From NCBI GenBank assembly GCA_011947345.1, contig JAAVTG010000559.1, forward strand, positions 248,001 to 312,000: 64,000 nt of DNA, in the 5' to 3' direction. Position numbers and translations under genes: made by a program. Under the pieces are notes generated by a model that was given only the letters and a program-made list of their open reading frames with translations, did no database searches and was not told where the DNA came from. Source of the DNA: Phytophthora quininea. Lineage: Eukaryota > Oomycota > Peronosporomycetes > Peronosporales > Peronosporaceae. Positions 20,464-32,374 of this stretch are shown here, piece after piece; the first letter of the stretch is position 1; every line of letters starts with the position of its first letter.

Positions 20464-23400
20464 ATGAGCTCTCGCTTCAGCGAGGAGAGCGCCGCCGCCG
20501 CCCAGTTCCAGGAGAAGATCGAGCAGTTGCAGGTGTCATATTTGCCGTACCACAGCTTAATACGGTTCTCTTACGTGGCTCTCTCGCAGAACGAGCTGGC
20601 GTTGGCTCAGTACGAGGCGCAGAAGTGGAAGGAGAAATATCTGGTCGAGAAGCGGAGGCGACAGAAGACAGCGAGGGACCTTTTGGACCTCGTAGTGCGT
20701 ACAGATAGCCAACCCAAAGACCCCAGCAGTAGAACCATCGATGTGGAGGACTCATCCTCGCCATTCAGGTAAGGAAGAAGCTTTATTTTACTGATAGTAT
20801 TTCTTTTTACTGAATGACACTGCATTTTGTTTATTTCTATGTGCAGTACGGACCATACAGCTAATTTATTGAGTCCGACACTATCGTCATTCGATTTTGA
20901 CGACGATTCCAGTGAGGAGAGTGAGGATTCAAGCGACTTGGAGACGCTAGGAGAGGCGCAACCGTTGGTTGATGCAACGAGGAATGAGTCGGAAGTTATT
21001 GAAGACATGGATGGACAACCTATGAAGACAGCAAAGAGTGATGGCTACAGTCCGTCGTTGGCGTTGGATTTGAGAGACCGACAGTCGCTTATGTATCATC
21101 TGAATGCAACCGCCACAATCCCTGGACGACTAAACCGATCGTCGACGACCGGATCAGCGTTGGAGGCGTTCGGTGGTTCGTCACGTCGAATCGTTGATGG
21201 CAAAAACGGAGGTGACAGTGAGAATCCACAACAGCAGCACCTAATGTATCGAATCATGTACGCGAAGCCGTCGACACGAGATCTCTGGAACGCGAGAGCT
21301 CATCCGAGCAAACTGCAGAATGTGGCACGCTCGATCATGTTTTCAATGCATCTCAAGAAAGAGCATATTTTCGAGCGCTTTTTCGTGACTGGAATGGCGC
21401 TAAGTGAGGACGAACGGCAAGCTACGCGGACATCGGGGTTTTATAAACCTCGAGTTTTGTACCAGTTCCCAAGTGTAAGTTTTTCTTCTGCTTGGAATAT
21501 CTGCTTTTTATTTTATTTGTTAACCCTTATTGTGCATTTGTTAGCGGGCTAACGATTCGCCTGATGAGTCTGTTGCCGACTTTTGTTTCCCCAAGGGAGT
21601 TCCTCTGACAAAATGCTCCCCGACCAATTGTCATCGCTCCAAGGCTCTGCAGTATCCAGATGGTTTACTGATGTTGAACGTCTGCAGAAGCACGTAGATC
21701 ACTCGTCGGAGACTAGTGGATACACATTTCGACTTACGGGCGCAAAAGGCGAAGTGTTGTATGGATTCTGCGTCGCAGTGATGAAAGAGGTGCAAATGGC
21801 GAATATACCAGCGACGAACGATGCAGCGACGAGCCCACGAGCCAACTGGGCCCCAAGCTGGTTTTCTGCGTCACCGTCTGGAAAAGACGTACACTTGACG
21901 AGGAAAATGGCCCCGTGTGCTACTGTTTTACCAGCAAATTTCCTTTTATCGTTTGCACTTTGCGGTACGTATCTTGCTTGACCTGTGCTGGTGGTTAAAT
22001 GCTGATAGCTTATTAATGTGCTTATGGTTATGCTATCGCCTGTATTTGCAGCTTCTACGCATGGTTGTTGAGAAGGAACTAGAACAACAAAAGGTTTTGG
22101 CGCTAGCTTCGACGAACGACCAGTCGGGTGCATCAGCTGATGATTTCCAGTTCGAAGTTGTGCTGCGGCCAAAGTTGGACTTGGCAATGGAGTTTACCAT
22201 TTACCATATAGAAAATCCACGCATGCGAGCCGCCTCGACTGAGTCGAACAAAGGGAACCTGAACTCGATCGGAGCAAAGCTGATGTTCTCTCCATCAGAG
22301 CGACGAGTGATTTTGAGCGAAGATGCTAATGTGGGAATAAACAACGGTGCTGACAACGAAGCATTTGCTGAGATGAAGAAGCACCCAAGCCAGATCCAGA
22401 AGAGCTTAAGTACTGACGCCATCGGTTCCTACAGTTTTGACAACGAGTGGATCGTGGATAAGCCTATGGTAAAAACCATTGAAGCGAACTGTCCCAAAGA
22501 ATACGAGCGTGTTCAAGTTGGCGACACTCTTGAAGCGATCGACAGCATTACAACGGGTAAGGGGCCGTCGTATTTGCTGCTAACACCCTAAAAACTGACA
22601 AAAACATTTTTGAAAAGCGTCACTTAGCTTCGAAGAGGCGATGACACTGCTGGAAAAGGGAAATCGGCCGATGCGTCTTCGATTCTGTCGACCTCGTCCG
22701 CAAACCAACCAAAACAGCGGCAGAGTTTGTCAGCCTCCTCGATCGATGTAAGTTGTCGTTTTAGTTTGATGCTATTCGTTTCTGACATTGGCTGTGGCCC
22801 AACAGATCCTGCATCGAGCACGTCGGATACGAGTTAATGACCCGGGTCGTTGGTCAACAGCTCGGTTCCCGACGTATGACTTCAGCTACCAGTTCCTAAA
22901 CGGCATTCGGACCGGTGGTCTGTCGGTGTCGTGCTACGCTTCTTGTCGCCCGAGAGAGTTGTGGAAATCATGGATTTCTTGCTGCTGGAGAAGCAAGTGG
23001 TGATCATGAGCGACAGTCCTGCCAAGGTATCAGCAATTTGCACGGCGTTGCTGCTGCTGCTCGCTCCTTTCCAGTGGCAGTCGACATACATCCCTTTGCT
23101 GCCATCAAGTCTACTAGATTTCTTGCATTCACCAGTACCATTCCTGGTTGGCTGTCACAGCGTGACGGACACGTCGGAGTGGTCTGACGTGTGTTTCTAC
23201 GATATCGACAACGACCAAATTGCTATCCCTGCTGTGATGCGGCATTTGGGCCCCACGTCCATTCCGAACGGTGTGGAATTATGTCGATTGTTACGTAAGG
23301 CTAAAGAACGCTTTTGTGCCCTGCATGCTGGAGAGAACCCGTGGTACGAGCTCACCGACGAGCAAGATACAATCATTACGCTGACGATGCAGGAGGCCGA

Positions 23401-23694
23401 GATTTTCCTGCGAGACTTGGGCTTCGACATTTCCTCGCATGACTTGGCGGCATCGATATCAGGTTGGTGACTGCTTTGGTTGTCATTGTTTAGCCAGAAG
23501 AAGATGTCTAACACTGTGCTACGATTATCTATCTAGGTGGTCAAAGTTTCTACGACCGCTTACAAGAGGAGGTGGCCAAGGAAGTGCGCAACAGCATTTA
23601 CGAGGATTATCTGGATGAGTTTACGCAGACGCAGCTATTTTGCCAGTATTACGAAAGCCTCTTGCAGCCGGAGGCGCAGCAGACAAAGCGATAA
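20464..23694 (+). CDS. DENN-domain protein with PDZ-like insertion
   Basis: ATG at 20464; stop at 23694. Introns include 20533-20589 (57 bp, in frame and stop-free), about 20770-20846, 21476-21544, 21965-22050, about 22559-22617, 22750-22805 and about 23465-23536. The order is: N-terminal coiled coil (NELALAQYEAQKWKEKYLVE), acidic Ser-rich linker, and uDENN features (FCFPKGVPL .. FRLTGAKGEVLYGFC). The start of cDENN follows (PVCYCFTSKFPFIVCTL), then a PDZ-like segment (VQVGDTLEAID .. LSFEEAMTLL .. RPMRLRF). The cDENN core comes last (LRFLSPERVVEIMDFLLLEK .. LLAPFQWQSTYIPLLP). DENN proteins are Rab guanine-nucleotide exchange factors in membrane traffic. Frame breaks occur near 21660, 21870, 22715 and 22905. 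The Rab target is unknown. Confidence 0.8.
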
Positions 23695-23699
23695 CATAA

Positions 23700-24240
23700 A
23701 CCAACATACGCTACATTCACTACAAACTTACTCATCATCACTCCCAACAGCTTCTGCAAAAGCCTTTGTGTGTCAACATCTTCGTGTACTTGTTCAGTTC
23801 CGTCACGCTATTCTCCGATGCGGTTAGATCCTCGGCGAAGCTGTCAACAAACTTGCAGAGTTCATCAGGTACAAATGCTCCCGTACTTCATGTAGCAGTA
23901 CCGAGTTTTGCCGCGGTTCGAAATCCTCCGAGTAGTTATTCACTAGTTGCACCAGTAATTGCCCGGCTACAGAATACTCGTGAGGACCAGGGATTCTTGC
24001 ATGCAGCGGCGTCACAACTACGTCTTCCGGGGTGTCTTCTTTTCTTCTTACGTTTGCTTGTTTGCTCCTTCCTCGTTGTCTTTCGAGTCGACCAAATTGA
24101 TTCTGTCGGGAGTTGACTTGTGTCTCTTATCGCTGAACTGGGTAGTTACAAACCCAGATCTTCGCCGCTTGATTGGAATCCATTGCAGGTATTTCACGTG
24201 GTGGGTCTCTAACGGTGTGATCAGGAAAAGCAAATTTGGC
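23700..24240 (-). CDS. Possible small gene, structure unresolved
   Basis: On the minus strand consecutive readings are coding-like: SKDNEEGAN near 24080, VTPLHARIPGPHEYSVAGQ then LLVQLVNNYSEDF near 23950, and KFVDSFAEDLTASENSV then TELNKYTKML near 23800. They lie in different frames and I could not find splice sites joining them all. An ATG at about 24187 could start it. The helical C-terminal part resembles small coiled-coil adaptor subunits, but I cannot name a family. It lies between two tail-facing genes, so it could also be partly 3' UTR. Confidence 0.3.
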
Positions 24241-24349
24241 TGTGTTTGGTTGTGAGCTTGCCGTTAGTGTCAACTGGTTTCGACACGCCTTTTGTGCAAC
24301 GGTCTACTGCGAAAAGGCTTTGAGCAAAAGAAACCACACACGTTATCTG

Positions 24350-25627
24350 TTAGTAGTTCACTACGCTTTTGATGGCCTCGAAGTTCTTCAGTGCGTCCGG
24401 AACGTAGTGCTATGTTCATCAAAAGAATGCGTCAAACTCATGGTAAAAAAAAAGTCAAGTTAGACGACACGTACCGACTCGAACGCAAGTGGGAACGGAG
24501 TATCGTAGCCGCACACACGCTGAATTGGAGCTTCCAGACTCAGGAAGCACCGCTCTTGGATGCTGGACGATATCTCTGCTGCAAACCCACCGCTTTTCTA
24601 AAAGACACCAAATTATTAGCGCTTTCGAAGAATAGGGATGGTCATCATTGAGAACTCACTGGGGCTTCGTGACTGACGATTAGCCGACCGGTCTTTCGCA
24701 CCGAGTGCTCGATGGTATCTGCGTCCCAAGGAGAGATCGTCTGCAGGTCAATGAGCTCGCAGCTGATGCCCAAATCTTCAGCGTAACTGCACGCCTCTGC
24801 CAGCACTCGCATCTGCGCTCCCCACCCAACGACCGTAACATCCGAGCCTCGTCGCACAATCTCCGCTTCGCCCAAATTGCGCTCGTAGTCTCCAACCGGC
24901 ACCTACAGCTCACCCGTCAGATTCACTTCACAACTCAAAATCCTTTCCTTCTCACCTCTCCAACTGCTGCTCGATAAAGCGACTTTGGCTCCAAAAACAC
25001 CACTGGGTTAGGATCTCTAATGGACGCCAACAGCAGTCCTTTTGCAGTCTGTGGGTTGCGTGGCATCACCACTTTAAGACCCGGTGTATGAGCAAAGTAG
25101 GCTTCCGGAGACTGCGAGTGGTAGTGGCCTCCATGACCCACTGCTCCATACGGAGCTCGGAACGTCAACTTGCCGCAGTCAAACTCCCCGCCAGAGCGGT
25201 ACCGGAACTTGGCCGCTTCGTTCACGATCTGGTCAAAGGCTGGGAAGATGTAGTCTGCGAATTGGATCTCGGCGATGGCAGTCCGTCCCGTGGACGCGTA
25301 GCCGATGGCGAATCCTGCGATGCCTTGCTCGCACAGTGGCGAGTTGAAGACCCGGTCGGGTCCGAACTTGTCTCGCAGCTCTACTGAGCAGCGGAACACG
25401 CCGCCAAAGGCCACGTCCTCTCCGAAGAGCACGGCGGTGGGGTCCGTCTCCATAGCGACGCGCATGGCGTCGTTGATGGCCGTGAAGAGGTTCATCTGCT
25501 GCGTCTGCAGTGCTGGAGCCTCATCCACTTCTTCCGCTAGGGCTTGCGACAGTGGGGACGCCACATGCAATGCACGGAAGCGTTGGGGAGTCTGCAACCG
25601 AAGAGCGGGGCGAGAGAGCATCGACAT
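24350..25627 (-). CDS. BCKDHB: Branched-chain 2-oxoacid dehydrogenase E1 beta subunit
   Basis: Four exons, all in phase: 25627-24956, 24902-24660, 24597-24475 and 24409-24350. The N-terminus [20 protein letters not shown] is a mitochondrial presequence. The thiamine-diphosphate E1-beta family marks are present: [65 protein letters not shown]. The C-terminal [20 protein letters not shown] .. [11 protein letters not shown] and [12 protein letters not shown] fit the branched-chain member better than pyruvate dehydrogenase. With E1-alpha it decarboxylates branched-chain 2-oxoacids from Leu, Ile and Val. It follows xylulokinase on the same strand, and E2 lies 2.2 kb beyond its start. No frame break. 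Confidence 0.92.
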
Positions 25628-25979
25628 TGTGACGTTGGAGGCAAGTCTGCGACTGCTGGAGGAAGGTGACGGCTGGTTTCTTGTGGCAAGTTCAACGTCA
25701 CGGAAAAAGGAATTGTTTGTAGGGAAGTAAGTATGCGGGAACGTTTGTTGAGTACAAATTCAGTTTGTTAAGTACATCATCAAATCAAAAGGATTACACA
25801 TTTTGTTGAAGAGCTTTCGATCACGGCGATTCATGGGGCGGGATGACATTGTTATTGACAAGCCTGCTCAAGTGTTGAAAGTGGTAAAGATCACTCGTGT
25901 ATTGACCTGGAGCTCTACACGATCGGAAGATGACAAACGCACAAAATGAGCTCTGGAGCTGCAACAGACAAGAGGAAAC

Positions 25980-27648
25980 TCAGCTCAACAGACTGACAGC
26001 TTGTCCCTCGAGGCTCTCGAAGCGAGGCAGCTCGCTGGTATAGACCTTGGCGTCCGCTTCGATCGGGGTGGCGCTCAGCGTGAAATCGAGACTGTCGGCG
26101 ACATCGAACGGCACGTAGCCACTGGAGCTGCCAGCGCACGCAAAGCCGTGACGAGCACGAAAGGCGCCGCCCAAGGCGGCCGAGTTGGACGCGCATGTCA
26201 GGCGGTACACCGGCGCATTGAAGACACTCGCGAGCACTTGCAGCATGCACTGGTTGGCCGACGCTCCGCCGACAACGATGAGACGCTTCGGCTTGTTCAC
26301 TCCCAGGCGCTCGGCATGTAGACGCAGCGACAGAAATTGGCTCTCGACCACGGCACGCACTTCCTCTTCGGCTTTGGCAGCAGAAATGTCGGTGCGCGAG
26401 CCGTTGGCGTCAAAGCCAATCACTCCAGCCTTGAGTGTCGAAGGAGTAATCTCCGGGTCCTGGTAGTAGAACGCCGTGACACCTCCGTTTCCGGCCTTTG
26501 TGGCTTGCATCAACTCCTCAAACTTGTCCCACGACGCGCCGGCACGACGGTCACGGACATCCTGGCGCGTCAGCGAGCCATTCTTGAAGCAGATCATGGC
26601 CATGGCCGTGTTCGGATCGATGGGGTTGCAGAAGAAGTGTCCTTCCTTGCCAGAGAACCTCGCAGCCTCGGTTGGCACCGTAGCGAACAGAGTGCTGGAA
26701 GTACCGAGAGAAACCCCGACGTCTCCAGCTTGAGAGAGACCGATGCCCGCCAGCGTGCACGGGTTGTCGCCGGAGCACGGAATGACCTTGCAATCGGCCG
26801 TAAAGCCGTACTTCTTCTGGTAGTAGCTGTGGATATCTCCCTCTGACGAGTACGCTCGCGACACTTGTTTCCCAAAGCATCTTCCAACTTCTTTGGTGCG
26901 TCTTTGGAACTGCTGTACTTGGCAGTCGCCTTCACCAGCTCAGAGGACCACACTCGTTCACGCACATCCAGCAAGTTCATGCCGGAGCCATCGCTATCGT
27001 CGATAGAAGCGTAGTCTCCGCACAAAAGCGACGTCAACATCGACGAGACCAACGCAATGCGTCCGCACTTGTCCAAGAACGCCGGGTCCTCATGGATGCG
27101 CTTGGCGATCTGGTTGCCCGTGAAACGCTCGTACGCTCGAGAGCCACTGATCTTCGCGACGTGATCCGGACCACCGACAGCAGTCTCCAACTCGGCGCAG
27201 TACTTGGTGGTCGAGCTGTCCATCCAGCTGGGTCCGTTGGGCAGACAGAACGCAGTCACTTGTTGCTTGGCCATGGCTTCCACAATGGAATCAGCACCGG
27301 ACGCAGCTTCGTTTAGACACTGGCTCAATGAGAACCCTTGCTCCAGTACACTGACGCATGTTGCTGGGCACTGCCACTGACGCTCTTGATCTTGGAGATG
27401 TCCACGGAGCTCTTGGCCAGCTCGTCCAGAATCGCGTCCAGCGACTCGACGAACATCAGCGACGGGATCACCACCTCGCTCTCTCCTTTGCGGAGTACTC
27501 CGTTGTCGGTGCCGTACTTTGGGAAGCGCTCGTCGAAGCGGAAGGAGCTTTCGTAGACCACTCGACCGTTGGCGTCCACTACCACGGCAGACATGCTCTG
27601 CGTCGAGCAGTCCAGCCCCAGGAACAGTGAGTCGTTCGGGAGCGTCAT
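25980..27648 (-). CDS. XYLB: Xylulokinase
   Basis: Phosphorylates D-xylulose to xylulose 5-phosphate with ATP, feeding the pentose phosphate pathway. ATG at 27648 (MTLPNDSLFLGLDCSTQSM; the LGLDCSTQS is the FGGY-type N-terminal phosphate motif). Substrate-binding SGSAQQHASVYW and GPSWMDSSTT, SGSRAYERFTGNQIAK, SLVSSMLTSLLCGDY, DGSGMNLLD, the CSGDNPCTLAG .. VSLGTSSTLF ATP site and ILVVGGAS-like RLIVVGGASANQ all match the eukaryotic enzyme, full length. Two frame breaks lie near 27330 (GGG run) and 26878 (GGGAAAC); a single base in each restores the reading. Such a conserved enzyme with only homopolymer breaks suggests sequence errors. The start is 226 bp from the divergent E2 gene. Confidence 0.9.
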
Positions 27649-27874
27649 CTTCTTGCAAGAGGAATACGTGTTGCAGCCTTCGAACCAATTGGGAAATGAG
27701 CCTAGAGACGCTGCTTCAACGAGGACTGCAACTTCATGTACCGCTCGGAGATGACGCACGTTGGCAAAGATGTCGCCCCTCCTGGTGTAACCTTGTAACC
27801 TGGAACCAATCAGGAGTTACGATTTTTTCATGTTGCAGTTCGGAGCTTTTCATTCCGGAATTTGAGCCGTCGCG
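27649..27874. promoter_or_regulatory. Divergent promoter region between xylulokinase and E2 genes
   Basis: 226 bp separates two start codons on opposite strands. On the E2 side, 27845-27866 (GCTTTTCATTCCGGAATTTG) matches an Inr plus FPR element 9-12 bp before the ATG. I see no equally clear element on the xylulokinase side. Confidence 0.5.
27845..27866 (+). promoter_or_regulatory. Inr/FPR core promoter of the E2 gene
   Basis: TCATTCCGGAATTT combines TCATTYY with a following AATTT block, the arrangement of the oomycete Inr and FPR elements. It implies a very short 5' leader. Confidence 0.6.
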
Positions 27875-29621
27875 ATGACGTTGCTCCTGACGCGTCGCCT
27901 GCTGCGTTCCAATGCGTCAGCATGGCGCCGCTTCCACGCTGGATCTGTCGCCAGCTTCCCAGAGATCCCGTTCAAGCTCGCGGACATTGGCGAAGGCATC
28001 GCCGAGGTGGAAGTGCTGCAGTGGTTCGTGAAAGCGGGCGACCCCGTCAAGCAGTTCCAGAACGTGTGCGAGGTGCAGAGCGACAAGGCCACGGTGGAGA
28101 TCACCAGTCGCTACGACGGCGTGGTCAAGAAGGTGCACTACGAGGTCGGCGACATGGCCAAAGTGGGCTCCACGCTCATCGACATCGACGTGGACGACGC
28201 CACCGCTACAGCAGCGCAGTCGACAGGCAAGAAGAAAGCCACAGGCCCACCAGTGCCCAAGAAAATACCGACGCCAGTTGCGAAGAAGGAGGAACCGACG
28301 ATTACTCCTGTGGAGGAAGTACTGTCGACGGTGACGCCGATTCCGATTGCACCGAGACAAAATCTTAGTGACGAAAAGGTGAGAGGTTTTGCAATGGTTT
28401 GTAAAGAGGTGGTGGCTGACTTTGCGGTGATGTCTTTAGTTCTTGACGTCACCATCGGTGCGACGTCTGGCACGGGAGCACAGTATCGATCTCAGCGATG
28501 TGAAAGGCACGGGACCCCAAGGACGCATTTTGAAAGGAGATCTACTGGAGTACATCCGAGTATTGTCCAAGCAACCGGCGCCTGCAGCCCCGAAGAAGCA
28601 ACCTGCCACTGCCACTGCAGCGTCGGTGAATGAAGCACGTGCAACGTACTTGCAGCAAGACACTGTCGTTCCACTCACGCGTAAGTTGGAGTTTTGGAAG
28701 AATATTTCGGTCTATCATTCTAATGATGTCGATTGTGTATTCCTACATAGCTATTCAAAAGATGATGGCCAAGTCGATGACTGCGGCGCTCAAGATCCCG
28801 CACTTTGGATACGCTGATGAGGTAGAAACGGTCGTGTGGCTTGCCTTTTCATGTTTGGTTAGTCATTGATCTCGTTTGTGTAGATTCGAATGGATGCACT
28901 CTACGATTTGCGAAAGGAGCTCAAGCCACTCGCAGAGACTCGTGGTGTGAAGCTGTCGTTTATGCCTTTCATCATAAAGGCTGCGTCGCTCGCGCTGAAA
29001 GACTTCCCGATGCTGAACGCAATGGTGAACGAAGGTGCGACAGAGCTGACGCTTGTTGCCGCCCACAACATCTCGGTTGCAATGGATACGCCTACGGGCC
29101 TTATCGTGCCAAATGTGAAGAATGTGCAGGTAAGTTTGTTGCGGAATACTCGCCATTTATTGAGAGTTGACTCATGTATTGCTGTAAACAACAGGCAAAG
29201 AGCATTATGGAGATTGCTGAGGACCTTAACCGCCTCCAACAACTCGCGATTGAGGGCAAACTTGGCCCCAACGACCTTGCCGGCGGAACATTCTCGTACG
29301 TAGCTTATTTGTCGTGTCGAATGCATGTACAACAGAAAGGTTAATCGGTGGTTTTTGCGCAGGATTTCCAACATTGGCAGCATCGGCGGAACGTACATGA
29401 GCCCAGTCCTCTTGGTGCCTCAAGTCGCTATCGGAGCCATCGGCCAAATCCAGAAGTTGCCTCGGTTTGATGAAGAGGGTAATGTCGAACCTGTTCGTTT
29501 GATGAATGTGTCGTGGAGCGGTGATCACCGCGTGATTGACGGAGCAACGATGGCGCGCTTCTCGAACCAGTGGAAGGGGTACTTAGAGACACCGGTGAGC
29601 ATGCTGACAGAAATGAGCTGA
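27875..29621 (+). CDS. DBT: Branched-chain 2-oxoacid dehydrogenase E2 (dihydrolipoyl transacylase)
   Basis: Six exons in phase: 27875-28378, 28440-28680, 28751-28821, 28884-29129, 29195-29295 and 29363-29621. A basic mitochondrial presequence ([20 protein letters not shown]) leads to one lipoyl domain with the lipoylated Lys in [17 protein letters not shown]. After a Thr/Pro/Lys linker comes the E3/E1-binding domain ([20 protein letters not shown]). The catalytic domain ends [20 protein letters not shown], with the HxxxDG active site. E2 transfers the branched-chain acyl group to CoA and forms the core of the complex. A single lipoyl domain and ADIGEGI at the start fit DBT rather than pyruvate E2. 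It is divergent from xylulokinase, with E1-beta just beyond. No frame break. Confidence 0.93.
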
Positions 29622-29727
29622 GCCACAAACAGTGAATAGATGATAGCAGCAACAAACATGCTAATCCGACTCTAGCCGCACGTACGATTCCCCAACAAAT
29701 TCAGTTCGATGTTACTTGTGCAGCACA

Positions 29728-32374
29728 TTAGATAAAACTGTCGCGTATGTATTCGCTGCACGCTCCGCTGCTTTGGTTGGGGATGGCGACTCCTTGACGC
29801 GAAGCCATAAGGAGTACTTCCTGGAGCAGCTCCTGCGGCAGCTCAATGAACGCCTGCACACGCCAACAGTCCATCACCGATCGCAACCAACACAATCGAT
29901 ATTTGCTCGCACCTTTGTCGCTATAACGCGGGCAAAGTGGTCCAGGACAAAGCTCAGGCAGCGTTTCTTCAGAGCAAAAGCGTCGCGGAAATGCGCAGAC
30001 TGAGGCGTACACATGCATAATGAAAGACATTGTTGCTGGCGTTGAATATTTTGGCTACAAACCTCCAGAATCGTGACAACATTGTCCTCGGCCATTATTT
30101 GAAGCAACGCATTCTCACACAAGCTGTATCAACACCATCATCAGCATCTTCATAGACTCGTCAGCGCATGAAATCTAACGATACCTTCGAAGTCTAGTGA
30201 CCAAATACTGATCAGCTAGAGCGTGCAATTCAAGAACGAAATCTACACAGCAAAGTGAATGACGTCAAAACATGAACATCTCCTCTAACTTGATTCCCCA
30301 CGAAGTTTACCTGCACTTAGATTTGGGGCTGTCAACGCATCCACTTCATCAGTGTACAGGAATTCCATCAGCGCTGCAAAAACGTCGTACTGATGAAAAT
30401 ATGGTGTTAGACTTTCGCCCCACACAAGCCAAGCAGGATGCAACTTACTGAATAATCAGGGATTACAATTTCTGACAGAGAGCCGTCCTTCATTCGCCCA
30501 TCCAACATTTTCTCTAGAGGCTCACAGCGAGCAACCAAGATGCAGCTGTGTGCAAACAATGAGCGGCCTTCGATCACAAACGTGATGTCACTACGTGTCG
30601 AGATGTTGAGCATCCTGCGAAGGTCTCCACTTAATGTTCCTGATCCTTTTGGCGGTGCTGTATCTCCATCGGGAGGTCCTACCAAACAGACAGAATGATA
30701 GAATCCCGCAGCGACCTAAGAATGACATCATACACGCGATATGCGAATTAACCCAGCTAGAATGAAGTAAGTTAATCGAAATAACTCATACCTTGACAAC
30801 TCGTTTATTCCTCAAGGAAGAGATCAGCTGAGGACTCAAGCAATCCACAGACGTCTCCAACCCAAGCTGGCCGTGATTGTTGCGTCCAAACGGAAACACT
30901 CTTCCATCGTCTGAGAGTGCAAGAGTGTGATAGCAGCCACAAGCGATCTGCGTAATTCTCATACGCGATAAGCTATCCACAGGCTACATGAAAGAGATAA
31001 CGAATACACTTTCAGAACAGTTGAAATATTCTCACCTCTCAGTCATCAACGCACCGTCGGGCGAGCCAAGTGCCGCTTGTGGCCAAGCCCGAGCTGTCCA
31101 TAGTCGTTGCGGCCAAACGTGAACACAGCTCCGTCGTCGGTGACGATAGCGGTATGGTGGTATCCACACGCGAGCTGGCTCACCACTGCTGTGTCTATTG
31201 GTGGAGCCAGACGCGTTGGCTGAAGAACAGGTTCCGATGCGCTACCAAGTCCCAATTGCCCATGATCATTCTTCCCAAAAGCCACGACACCTCCATCCCC
31301 TAGACATACACATGAAAAGATTAATCCTCATGGGGTATACTACAACGCTCAGCAAAATAGGACGCACTCAATGATGCAATCGTATAATGCTGACCACAAG
31401 CCACCGCGAGAACAGGACGGCGAGAGAAATACTCAACCGGACGAGGAATGAGCTGGCCGTCGTGGTCACGACAGCCTAGCTGGCCGTAGTCATTGCAGCC
31501 ACAGGCATACAGCTCTCCGTCATCCATGATGATTGCAGTGTGGAAGTAGCTGCAGGCCACATCCACCACTCGCTTGCCAGATAGTTCGTCCACTTGCGTG
31601 GCTTCAGCCACAGTCGTCGCCGTGCCGAGCCCAAGTTGGCCACGCATATTAAATCCAACAGTGTACAAGATGCCGTCGTCTGCACAATATCCCAGCATCA
31701 ATAGGTCAGAATGCAACTCGACCCAAAGTGCACAACAAAATGCACTCTACCTCCCAGTGCCGCCAAATGTTCGCTCCCATTCCCCGAGAAGACCCGTTCG
31801 ATGTTCTTGGAGCAAAAGCTTGGTGAAAACTGCAGCGTTGGGACACGCTCCGTCGTGCCCACTGCACATTGCCCACTACAGAATTGCAACCCCGTAATGA
31901 ACACAATTACCACAACTCATACAGGTGATGCGACTTGTGTAAATTCATACCTGTCATTATAACCGCAAGTGTAGACTTCTCCACCCTCTGCATCGTCACA
32001 CAGTTTCGTGCGAAGTAAGCTTCACAGAACTATTGCCAACGAAGGATGCACAGCTATTTACCAAAGAGGATAGTGGTCTGCTCGTTGCCGCAGGCCACAT
32101 CCAGCACTGGTTTGTATCCACTGAGATTGACTTGTGTTGGAGTGTTTCTGTCGGTCGTGTCGCCAAGTGCTAGCTCTCCGTACGTGTTCTTGGCATCAGA
32201 AGAACAAGCGCATTGAGTTTATGTGATCGGGTTTTGGTGACAGATTCGGTCGTTGTGCTATGCATCTACCTGTCCGAAGGTGTACACTCCGCCAAGGTCC
32301 TTGCTGTCGATGTCATCGTGGCTGGGCGAGCGCAGCGGCAGCGCAAACGCCGTCGCGAGGTGGTTCGCCGCCAT
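29728..32374 (-). CDS. RCC1-repeat protein with BTB and BACK domains (RCBTB-like)
   Basis: ATG at 32374 (MAANHLATAF); exon 1 ends 32270 and exon 2 starts 32188. At least ten small exons follow. RCC1-type blades repeat the pattern GxNxxGQLGLG: NTYGELALGD, GFNMRGQLGLG, GCNDYGQLGC, GKNDHGQLGLG, GRNDYGQLGLG and GRNNHGQLGLE. Each is linked to an ACG-x-x-HT-type strand (CSYFHTAII, CGYHHTAIV, CGCYHTLAL). A BTB domain (SDITFVIEGRSLFAHSCILV .. YDVFAALMEFLYTDEVD) and BACK-like helices (DFVLELHALADQYLVTRL) lie near 30700-29730, ending EYIRDSFI. RCC1-BTB proteins are usually cullin-3 substrate adaptors; here that is inference. Confidence 0.85.
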
